From positions 1 through 36,065 of the forward strand of contig CAJVPJ010000192.1 of the NCBI GenBank assembly GCA_910592205.1: a stretch of 36,065 nt of DNA, written 5' to 3'. Positions 11,220-21,478 of the stretch are shown one piece after another. Origin of the DNA: Paraglomus occultum (taxonomy: Eukaryota; Glomeromycota; Glomeromycetes; Paraglomerales; Paraglomeraceae). How positions within the stretch are numbered: position 1 is the first letter of the stretch; each line of letters begins with the position of its first letter. A program made the translations under genes and the position numbers. A model generated the notes under the pieces. It had not been told where the DNA came from. It ran no database searches and saw nothing but the letters and a program-made list of their open reading frames with translations.

Positions 11220-14200
11220 TCACAATGCATCAAAGTTTATAACGTGTAACGCCTTACGCTTTTCCAGCTCGTCCTCTCGCTACATAAGATGACGAAAGAT
11301 GTTAGATCAACCGGCTTAAATGTCATAATTACAATCGCGTGTGCACGTTATGCAAAATTCGATCCCAATCCACAGTGGATTTCCGATCTAGGTGAATACC
11401 GCTAACGTAATACGAAACGATCGGTCTACACCAGTATGCAATAATTTACCTTTTCCATCCAATTCAATGTAAACACCACTAGAGCAAGTACTACCGTAGC
11501 TGCTATCAGAGTGATCAACACCCAAGGAACCCAATCACCAGGATGAATATACAATTCAAGAGTCCATCTGTGAAAGAAAAACATGCAAATTAGATGAAAT
11601 AATAATATACACATTATTTGAGCGACTACATACGTGCTAGGATTTTCTACATCGTTTGGCTGATATGGAATAATTATCAACTGTGAATTTGGTATTACTC
11701 CTGAAAAGGTGCTGTAGTGATCAGTCTATGTAAAAAGTGAGTTATTTGTTAATTTTGACGGCGTAATGCTTATATGCAGCAAACATTGTTCCTTTTTCCA
11801 GATACAAACTTGATTTCGCGTTGTTCCCACAAACAATTCTTCAACATAGTTATTTGTACGTCCGAGTCCAAATAGAGAATAAGGTGTCTGCATCGAAAAG
11901 TAACCAGCTTGCGAATATTGGGCAACTAGATCCGGTTCACCATGTTAATAAATCTATAAAGGCACATGTTCTCGTATTAAATCGTACCTTGATTTGCCCT
12001 CTTCTTTCCTGAAGTGTCAAGAACTGTGAACTTGAACGCGGCTCCAGGATAGTTTACTCCAAAATTTTGTTTCTTCTCTACACCATTGAGTACTAAAAAA
12101 GAATAGAGTCTGAGAGAAGATCGAATAAAGTACTGGGCGAAACAAGGTTTGTTACGAACCAAGTGTTTTGACAAAAAATGCGTCATTAAAATAGTTATTT
12201 TGTATGGCGTGCACTTCTCTCGCAGCATTCCCGGATCCTGAAGAGCCAAGAACTATGATATCTAAAGTCCCCTACAAGAAAACAAAACTTATTTAGTCAT
12301 GTGCAAACCATTAATGACCCTCATATTAGTACACACTCACATCCTCGTCAAGATCGAAAAAGGCTGCTTGTTTAGCGTTTTTAAGTGCTCCAAGATCCTC
12401 AGCTCCTTCATTAACTTTAACGAATGTGCGTCTTTGAGCGCTTGGAAGACATCCGTCCTGACACGGTTCAGAGCGCAACAACGATACATATGAATCACCG
12501 TCTTTTGAACTAATAACTAGAAGATCTGGATAACCGTCAAGATTATAGTCGCCTACATGAATGTTTAATTTTTAAAGAATTAGACTCTGAGCATATACGC
12601 GAAAACCCGGTTAATAATTGCTATAAGGGTTAAGTCTCGAACTGTCCGTACCTATTCGTATTGGTACTGGTAGTACACCTTTGAATTCGCCATCGTTGGT
12701 TACAATCATGCCACCACCGAGCAAGCTATCTGTCTTGATTACCACATACGCCTACCTCATCGAGTAGAATTTTTGCAGTACAATTGTAAGTCTTGCTCCT
12801 ATTTTCTGAAAGCGTGCGCCATAATTATCATACACGTACATCATTATCCGAACTTTGTCTCAAATCAAAAGTAAACTTGGGATCTGCTGTACATAGTTGA
12901 GCCGCCTGTCTGCAGTTGGTATCCTTCTTATTTGTACACAGAGGTATCTGTCTGTTGTATGCCGTATGTATTTCACATGATGATTTACTGCACACTGGGA
13001 AAATCATGTCTATCGTACCATCCCCATCTGTTGAATTATAACATGAATATATGGCTTACTACATCGTGCCATTACATAGCCAACAGAGATTGAATTATGC
13101 AGTATATCTACCGAGATCAGCAAAAGATATCTGTCCAGTTCCTTCAGGGAAGTTGCCGTCTTCTTTGAGAACAAACCCATTCTCCTTGTCATTAATCCAT
13201 ATTTGAAATGACTTTACATCATTATCATCCTGACACGTCAAGAATAAATCTACGATAGGACAGGCAGCCGTTTAAGTAGAGTTTCGATAGATAAAACAGA
13301 ATTATTTACTCACATACCTGATAAGCAATCGCCGTTCAAATCTACAAACGCATTAGAATGGGGGTCGGCTAATTTACATGGAGGCGTGGCAGTTTCGTCT
13401 ATAGGTAGATCGGATCTGTAATCCCAACAATGTCAATAAAGCCTATCAGATTTTGTAATGAACAACTTTCAAGCACGACTTACACTTCAAATAGAACGTC
13501 GCTTTCCGCGTTGTAAATGTTCTTCCAGAGTGATAATTTTTTATCGGGATTGTTATCATATCGATATCCCAAAAGATCCGTCGTCATATTCCCAGAGAAA
13601 TCAAAAGGAATAGGTTGAGGTGACATAGCAGACGGTACTTTCAAGTAAGTTGTATCTGTTTTACGAATAGTATTAGTGGCCCCCCATCGAGGCAATTCCT
13701 TTTCCAACATGAAAGTGCAAACAAAAAGTTACGCACTGAATTGACTCGATCCATCTCCAAGGTATACTCGCAATATCAATTCATCAGTACTCTTGGTATT
13801 AGGACCCATTACGAGTACATCAAGATTCCCATCGTAATTAAAATCGCCAGGAAGAACGTTGGTTATTGTAAAGTCGTTAGGTTCAATTGCAATCGTGGCG
13901 CTGGGAGATTTTATAAATTGTCCTTTGGCTAGTTGGTATGACGTTTAAAGAACACGATAAGCGACATGTTTCTGCATACAATTTAGAGATTAGAATCAAC
14001 CATTACCATGATCCCATACGTAAACGTATATATTTTGCTGATCGGCACTCAGTACGAGTACGTCTGTGCTAAACGACATTAGGTTTTTGTAAGCTGATCA
14101 CGTCTTTACGATACATCTAATATATAATATCATAACATACTAACAACTTGTCAGAGTTGAAATCAGCAAAAGCGGCCACTGTTCCATCAATATTATTCAG

Positions 14201-14314
14201 CCCAACATCAACTTTATGAAGAGCATTAGAAGGAAATCTGGCTGGCTGTAAGGCTGCCTTTGAAGTAGGTGCCAGCAAGACACCTACCGCCAAAAGCAAA
14301 AAGTGTAGAATCAT
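11220..14314 (-). CDS. ITFG1: ITFG1 homologue (FG-GAP repeat transmembrane glycoprotein, TIP/LINKIN), 638 aa
   Basis: Fifteen exons: 14314-14145, 14068-14007, 13928-13737, 13637-13484, 13415-13318, 13249-13112, 13027-12840, 12751-12652, 12552-12341, 12271-12160, 12092-11988, 11925-11810, 11725-11634, 11567-11450, 11279-11220. A signal peptide covers residues 1 to about 20. FG-GAP/Asp-rich calcium-loop motifs recur: DFNSDKFTDVLVL, DFNYDGNLDVLVMG, DFSGNMTTDLLGY, DLNGDCLSDL, DYNLDGYPDLLVIS. The membrane-proximal signatures GLGRTNNYVEELFVG and IPNSQLIIIPY, a single membrane helix at about 594-614 and the tail REDELEKRKALHVINFDAL match the animal family, whose human member is about 612 aa. In animals it is a surface or secretory-pathway glycoprotein that binds RuvBL ATPases and supports cell adhesion. 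Its fungal role is unknown. All introns are GT-AG with consistent phase. The exon 3/4 boundary is the least certain. The last intron (170 nt) is longer than most. Confidence 0.88.
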
Positions 14315-15270
14315 GTTTTCGGTGTGTGTGGCGGCAACAATGTCGGGATTTACAAGTATTTACTTATTCTGTGTCTGGTTTACCGGGGATCTGGTAATAG
14401 TAATAGCAGTAGCAAACCAATTTAATTGGCGTGTGATGTAAAAAGAGCTGTTACGATGGTCTATTGATTGAAATCAATATATCCATTGATATATATATAT
14501 ATACTTTACGATGGCACATTGAAACGTATTTTTTATAAACCCGATTCCTTAATTTATTTAAAACACCGGCGATGTGGCTAAAAACGTATCGTAATGGATT
14601 ATTTTCAAATTCCTCTTCCAAGTGCTGAACGCTCCATAAAAGAAATTTGCGTGTGAGCTAAAGTTATGTAACACCTACGCACACATAATCAATGCATCGA
14701 TTGTTATGCGATGGATGGGCTTTCAAAAATTTACGGCGCGTTTGCATAGTCAGTAACTATATTAGATAAAGTTATTATTTTGGTGCATGTGAATCTACAA
14801 AAATGCAAACGCGATGTGTAAAGGTCATGCACTTATGCTATTCATGCAAAAGCCCATGTGTTATGAGAAAAAAGTCCGAAATTTATCGAGATGTCATTGG
14901 ATGCATGGACTCAAATAGGTGACACGGGATTTGAAGCGAAATGTTTCAGAATTTAATGGAAGTTGAAGGAATACACGTCAAATCACCCCTTCGATGTAGC
15001 AATTGCACTTATTAATATCAATCCAGCGATTAACACGTAAGCTCGGTAAGTAATCATCACATCGTCAGCAGAATATTTGCCCTCGTTCTTTTAACGCCGT
15101 TCACACAACGACATATCATTGGTTAATTTTAATCACCATAGTTACATCTTTCAGGTAATTATCAAGTCATTTGATCACTTAAATAAGATTTGAGCAGGAA
15201 AATCCAATGATTTTTTTGATAACACTAAAACGCTGTCGTTATCCGCACGCAACTTATCGCGTAACTTAGT
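14315..15270. other. Divergent intergenic region, ITFG1 / pentapeptide-repeat gene
   Basis: About 950 bp between two divergently transcribed genes, so it should contain both promoters. A (TA)n run lies near 14485-14504. I saw no other gene or RNA feature. Confidence 0.6.
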
Positions 15271-16521
15271 ATGTGGAAAAGACGTGGAAGCCAATACGGT
15301 AGAAACAAGCCTGCAGACGACTACCGACCATGGAACGCAGCTATAGTAACAAAGGTAACTTGCTTATGTCTATTTCGCTTGCAACATCGTGGTACACGCC
15401 TTGGCGGGAAAAGTTATACCAAATCCTTCCTTTATCCTCAATAGCAACCCGAAAGTAACATATCGAATAGTAACAGGAGTTCTCGTGAGGTTTTTATTCT
15501 GCTTCTGCTTCTGTTTCATATGTCTTTTTTTTTTTTCTCATGCCAATGAACGACAATAACGTGTCACAAAATTATATTCTTCAAAAGATTAACCAAGGAG
15601 TCACAGCTGCCGCTGTCATGGGAAATGACGCACCACCTTCGCATTCAAAATGGCGTTATTCGAACCTCGTTGGATTAGGTATCGTGGAACCAAAAAAACC
15701 TATTGAAAAACATTGGACGTATTCGGAGGGTCAGAGGGGTATGTATGGTGAAGATGATGAAGTGATGGATGACGCACCACGAGAACCATCGGAATTAGGG
15801 CTACACTATGAAAATCAGGTATTATTCTTTGTCTTTAAAATATTTGGTAGTCAATGACATAGATAAATCAATCTTCTTTTTTTACCAGTATAAGCCACCT
15901 AATCATCAACAAGCGGCACCACGACAAGATGCACTACGACAAGATGCGTTACGACAAGATGTGCTACGGCAAGATGCACTACGACAAGATGCGTTACGAC
16001 AAGATGTGCTACGGCAAGATGCGCCACGACAAGATTCGCTACGACAAGATTCGCTACGACAAGATTCGCTACGACAAGATTCGCTACGACAAGGTGCGCT
16101 CCGACAAGATGTGCCACGACACGATATTCCACGACAAGATACGCCACGACTATACAGGAATGATGATCTAAAACTGGCAAAAGATACATCTGCGAAACCG
16201 AACATAGCAGAAGTAACGTTTCGATTAGTGGGCAGCGGCTTCAGACGCGCTGAAGCTTTAATAGTCGACATAAACTCGTCTAATTCCACCGATATGTCAA
16301 GCTCGTACTATCCCAACAGCTCATCAAGTAGTCCTGCTTCCGCAAATTCGCCGTCGACACCAGATGACCCTTTACTCAGCCCGTTGTTAGAACTGAATGA
16401 AGCACTCACGTCTCAAGTAAAGACGGTGAAAAGTAGTAAAAGTTCCGATTCAGTGAAGGCAAAGCCAGATAATGGCGGTTGGAAGGAGAGTTGGGCACAA
16501 GGATACGCCGACATTTGGTGA
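15271..16521 (+). CDS. Unknown protein with tandem RQD-type pentapeptide repeats, 330 aa
   Basis: Preferred model: exons 15271-15354, 15445-15489, 15588-15818, 15889-16521, all junctions GT-AG and phase 0. Exon 1 starts MWKRRGSQYGRNKP. A run of 12 T just before position 15537 then sits inside intron 2. An alternative starts at an ATG at 15540 and gives MPMNDNN as N-terminus. The third exon carries a short block around KWRYSNLVGLGIVEPKKP that may be the conserved core. The last exon begins with 15 tandem five-residue units (mostly L/P-R-Q-D-A/S/V), then a Ser/Pro-rich region and ends GWKESWAQGYADIW. There is no signal peptide or membrane helix. Overall it looks disordered and polyampholytic. 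I do not recognise the family and assign no function. Existence of the gene is well supported, the 5' end less so. Confidence 0.65.
15919..16143 (+). repeat. 15-bp coding minisatellite, 15 units
   Basis: Fifteen in-frame 15-bp units with a core close to CTACGACAAGATGCG. Each encodes X-R-Q-D-Y, where X is Leu or Pro and Y is Ala, Ser, Val, Ile or Thr. Units 12 and 14 have D-to-G and Q-to-H changes. Four neighbouring Ser-type units are almost identical, suggesting recent duplication. The array is free of stops in at least four reading frames, which creates long artefactual frames on both strands. Confidence 0.95.
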
Positions 16522-17697
16522 GAGGAAATAAATGGAGTTTTTCCATACAGAACATCCGCGATTTTTGGTCATTTATCTATTAATGTAGTATTTTATTTTC
16601 AGACTTGAATGTGGCGACAAGGTCAATGTTCAAAGCAGTTGATCTCCTACAACTTATCATGTGTATAGTCTTTCCTGATCAATGAAAATTTTATTTGTAA
16701 AGTTGCAATCTCATTATCTGCGAAAATCATTTATATGTTAAGCGAACACAGTTATGTTCTAAATCGATGAAAATATAAAAACTACCCAATACCCGTTCTT
16801 TAACATCGAGGTATTAGTATTGGAATTTACACGAGATTACAAGAAACATTGTTTATGATATTATGAATTTTTGATTGATGGCATTATTAATATCTCTCTG
16901 ATTCCTTCTGCATCTCTATATTTTCATTTCACAATCTTTTCATTACTATTTCTGTTGCCATCGCAGTCTGTTATTTAGTTTGCCATTATCAGTCCGATCT
17001 TTAGACGTTTGCTAAAGGTTTGGACATGTCACCGAATTTATTTTCACGTGTTTCGTATTATCAGTTAGTGTTAATGCGGACAAAGCGAACACAACAAGAC
17101 AGATTGAGAATAGAGTTCAACATGAATGTTGCACAATGGTTAAAAAGGGTTTAAAGGGTGAAAATCTATGTTACATTGTCGCACTTTCAGACTCGTTGGT
17201 GTTTTATCGAAAATAAAGGGTAATAGTAAATCCGAACCAGGAGAACTGAATGAGGTTCAAAAAACTCGTTCACTGTTTAAAACGAAATTTGAACCTGTTC
17301 GCACCTAATTAATTAATTATTCGTACAAGACAGTAATAGCCCAAATTAGGAGCTTAAAATACCAGGCATAAACAAGGGTATTCATAATCAGGCGGAAATC
17401 GAAAACGACTCAGTTGGTATGATACGATATGTAAGCTCCAAAGAGTTCATGATCAAAATTCATTATATCCGATGATGATTCTTGCCAACTTATAACCTCT
17501 AAGATACCACTGTTCGCGTAGAGATTATAGTCAACGTGTGACAGAATGGTTGATAAAAAGAAGCCGATTTTTCAAACTTTGTTTAAATACTATTATTAGA
17601 TGCACGGTTTGAAAAGGAATCTACGAGAATTAAACACACTACTGAATCAAAGTCTTGTGATAAAGAACTATTAATTTTCACAGCATAGACAAACTTG
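16522..17697. other. Intergenic region between convergent genes
   Basis: About 1.2 kb between the 3' ends of the pentapeptide-repeat gene (+) and BET4 (-). All frames are short. I saw no repeat array or RNA gene. Confidence 0.55.
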
Positions 17698-19301
17698 TTA
17701 GTTAAGATTATTACGTATATCCTCATAACGACGGGCTCTCATGCTATCAATCTTAATTAATCGGACACAGATCTCCTCCATTTCATTGTCAAGATTGTAC
17801 AATTCAGAATCGTCCAACTTCTTGGCGTATTTGAGTTCTTGATAAAAATGCATAAGTGTCTGTAGACACCCTAGTTAAAAGTAGATGAATATGATAAGTC
17901 ACAAAACGCACAAGACATTTTGTAATGCAAAATAAAATCTTACATTTACTGTTAGACTCTTCTTCGAGCAGTTCTTTCAATTCTTCTATTTCACCAGCTA
18001 GTATGGTGGATCGATCTCCTTTTACTGTCGCTAATGCCATCGAAGACTCTTCATGTATACTATCATCACGAACAGAGGTATGATGTGGTTCTGGGACCCA
18101 AAATTTAAATTTATTACTAGAGTATTAAGCAATGCCAGTTCGATGCACACAACACGTACCTCTCCCAAGCAGCCACCAATAATACAGCCAAGCACTCTGA
18201 TCATCAGGATCCGTGTAAATAGCCGACTTGGCTATCCCAAATTCTAATAAAAGAAAAACAAATTTCTTGTAGTAGGTGAATTGTCCAGCGTATACCATAT
18301 AAGGATAGAGCTACCTTCATCAATTAATCTTTTTCTCTCGTCTTCACTCGCATCTGACAAGAGATGGGGCAACAACTTACTCCGTTGGTGCCAAGCGGAG
18401 TAGTTGGAAAAGTTCTGTTCCAGCTTCTTTTTGGTAAAGTCCAAGTCTGTTTGTAAGAGCTCTTTCGGTTGCATACTATTAACAAGTTTAGATTTAACAT
18501 AGCGTCGATAATCCCACCCATGAACTGTTTAATTAAGCAAGTCAGGTAATTAAGTTTAAGACATAAACAATAAATAATGTTATTATTATGATTACAATTT
18601 CTTGCATCCAGCTCCAACATTTTCTCGACGAGATATAACTCCTTCTTCCAGTCAGGAATAGGCATAGTTTCAAGACACCAACGACGATGATTAAATATCC
18701 AATAGGACTTTGGATTTGATTGAAAAATTTCTTGAAGAAAGACGAGTTCTTCAGACAACAACCCTTGCCTTTGATCTTCTGGTCTGCGAATGACAGAGAA
18801 TACGGTTAAAAGAAAGCAGACGTAATATTTCAATTAGAACACGAGGGATCCATACGCGTCTTTTAAGAGTCCATGTATAAGTATATTCCTTCGAAAATTC
18901 CATATTGTGTAAAAGTCAGGATTCTGCCACAAAATCTTTGTCGTTATTTCGAATGCATTCTGAGTGTATTCGTGATTTGATCTCTGTGGACAGCAACCAA
19001 CTGTTTTATTAGATGGTTTGAATCATTTCCACAACATATCATTCGCTGCATGCAATGCATCAAATACCAAGAGATAGCACGCATGTTATCATGCAAATTG
19101 ACTTTCCATTCTAAAACAATTTTCCACAAGTTGTCTATATTCTTGAATCTTGACGGCCTCTTTCTCTCTGCGTGCACGTTCAGCCTCGGCAGTCGATTTT
19201 ACACGGCGCCGTCCGTGCTATGAATACATTATGTGCAAAAACATGTTAGAATTATGTATTAGCGACTTCCGCTTGCATAGCATTCCATTAATGAGTACCA
19301 T
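17698..19301 (-). CDS. BET4: Rab geranylgeranyltransferase (type II) alpha subunit, 347 aa
   Basis: Eight exons: 19301-19299 (ATG only), 19217-19107, 18983-18856, 18783-18596, 18524-18315, 18243-18160, 18090-17944, 17870-17698. Joining ATG to exon 2 gives MHGRRRVKS, the typical family start. Prenyltransferase alpha (PPTA) repeats follow: NPDFYTIWNFRRNIL, NPKSYWIFNHRRWCL, FHGWDYRRYV, NYSAWHQRSKLL, and DPDDQSAWLYYWWLLGR. Bet4 pairs with Bet2 and, with the Rab escort protein, attaches geranylgeranyl groups to the C-terminal cysteines of Rab GTPases in the cytosol. The length suits a fungal Bet4 (yeast about 327 aa) without the Ig-like and LRR domains of the human protein. The exon 2/3 join is placed by homology and reading frame; its donor looks like GAAAGT, not GT. 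The other junctions are GT-AG in phase. Confidence 0.9.
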
Positions 19302-21478
19302 GTTGACTGTTTTTACGGGGTTGGAGACTTGGTCTTTGACAAAAAGCCATGATTGGGTTTTGTATAATTATGCGCCACAATTGGAATTTGTATGATTATG
19401 CGCCCACAATAACGCCACTTTGTCTTTTGCAAGTCACATTCCGTGGGTGCCCTAACGCTGAAAGGTCAATTGGGGCATTCTGCAACATAAATGAGCCAAG
19501 GTAAAATGAACAAGAAAAGCGATATTTTGTTATTGTTTGCTTGTAAATAAGTACGGCGCGGACACGCACAGTTTTGTCATACTGCAATGTTCGCGCTCAA
19601 GCTGATTGTGCCAATACACTTGCAGGAGGTCAAATGCTAGTTGTTATGGAATAACCTATCAGGAGGCAGCTTTGTTTTATTATATGATGCTTCTTTTTCT
19701 TAACCAATGCGGGATGCGTTGGAACTGGCTATGGGGATGTTGCGGAAAAACTTGATGTTCATGGTGAAGGAGAGCGACTTGTCCTTATTCAAAATAATAC
19801 CTTAGCATAAGGGGAGAGGGTTGATTACAAACTATCTAGCTCTTAGTTGCACCGATTTATTTGCGGTTGCTCAAGAGGACGTTTTCCGGTTATTTAAGTT
19901 CTCTCCAGAGCTGAGCAAGATATATTTTTAATGGCAGCAATGAATGGAGAGAAATTTATACTGGCAATTAATACAATTATAATAAAAAGTGCCGTTTTCG
20001 CCAATATTAAATTGTTCTTGCTTTTATAATAATAAATTATAATAATACGTCATCAATGAATTGAGGAAGTATTTTAACATCCCGATTTTTTATTTCTTGG
20101 TTATTTACTATTAAGAGCCACCATGTGCTTTGTTTCGCGCGGTCGTTGGGAACGTTATTAAGTCAGAATTCAAATTATCGATTGATTAAACGCGTTTCTC
20201 AGAGATGCAATCTTTCTATCCTTGTCTACCACTCAATTAACGACTTACTAAATAGATGGCTTTTCGGTATAGCAGATTCCTCTCAGAGCAGTTTATTAAT
20301 TCTGATCAATTTAGCCACTAAACGTGTTTTGCTTGTTACACATTGGATCTTGCGTTAGTTTCTACAAGAGGATCTCCGCCTTTTAGCTTCCGAAAGTATT
20401 TAATGACACCAGTTACACGGTATAATAGGTTCTATTATGCCTGCTGTTTCCGTTGGACTTTAGGTTTACTGTTATCAATACCACAGAAGAATTCCTCCAA
20501 GATTGTGGTGACGACGTGTATGATGTATGGTACGTTATGTGCAGCAAGAATCTATCAAAATGTCATGTGCTTACAAATAAGGTGCGAAACGAAAACTTTT
20601 ATTACATGCAATAGCTAGGATAAGGAGGATTAAAGCAAACTTGGGGATGGTACATCCGAGAGACAGTAAGGATAAGTGAGAGTTGTCAAATATCTTTATC
20701 GTAAATCGAACAATGACTCAACCAAGATGTCCTGTAGCCCTCCCCACAGCTCCAAGTGCGATTAGTAACATCTGTTCTTTGGTACATACAGTATTCGAAA
20801 AGGATTGAGATCCAAGAGTAAAGCTCATACTTATTGACTATGACAATTCATCTGAATTAAGACGCATCATCTTACTTTTTTTTTTTACCAGACCCTCGCG
20901 TAATCACATAAATAGTATTACCAAGAGCAAATGTTGGGATTCTCATACTCGTCATGGGGTTTACGCCGAATACATTTTTGTCGCTTACCCCGACTCAAAC
21001 AAATGCAGTATTTAGCCGACTTTTGTTTATGATAACTTTCATTGTACAAATTATGCTTTTTTATTTCGACGGGCGTTTCCATAAAACTTTTTAAGCAGTC
21101 TGTTCAACCCAATTAAGATCTCCTCCATCTGCTCTTATTTTGATGAGTCATTATATGTTAATATACGGTGGAATAATAACAAGCATGCTTTATGCATCAT
21201 TACATCGCTAATACTGTATATCGTAGAATAGTATGCATACGATACCCGATGGTTGACAGATCAAGGTTTGGTTCATTGGCCTAACTTGGAATTGCATCTT
21301 ATGGCACAGCAGCGGAGTGGTAATCCGATCAACCATTTGTTGCCGCAGCTAACTTTACTGTCCAGTAAACGGAGTTACCAGTACTGAGGGTTGTACAAGC
21401 CGCAGGTTAGTTGATATTATTATAAAGACGCTGATTCAAAAGATCCAAATCTATTTTCTCATTTAATCTTACTGTACA
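19302..21478. other. Gene-poor region between BET4 and EI24
   Basis: A 2.2-kb divergent intergenic stretch. Frames at 20125-20358 and 20343-20618 are open but have no motif. A different frame at 20429-20614 is more protein-like (see findings). I recognise no tRNA, transposon or repeat array. Promoters of the two flanking genes should lie at its ends. Confidence 0.5.

Noticed and set aside
11281-11449. Ending ITFG1 right after WMEK without splicing, or at a nearby acceptor at 11391
   Set aside because: Both give non-family tails. Using the acceptor at 11280 in phase 0 gives REDELEKRKALHVINFDAL, which matches the conserved family C-terminus.
15899-16289. Long open frames on the minus strand and in the second plus frame across the pentapeptide array (Cys/Ser-rich, Val/Ala-rich and Tyr/Asp/Lys/Met-rich translations)
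   Set aside because: They are by-products of a stop-free 15-bp repeat. Only the RQD frame continues into non-repeat coding sequence and fits the splice sites.
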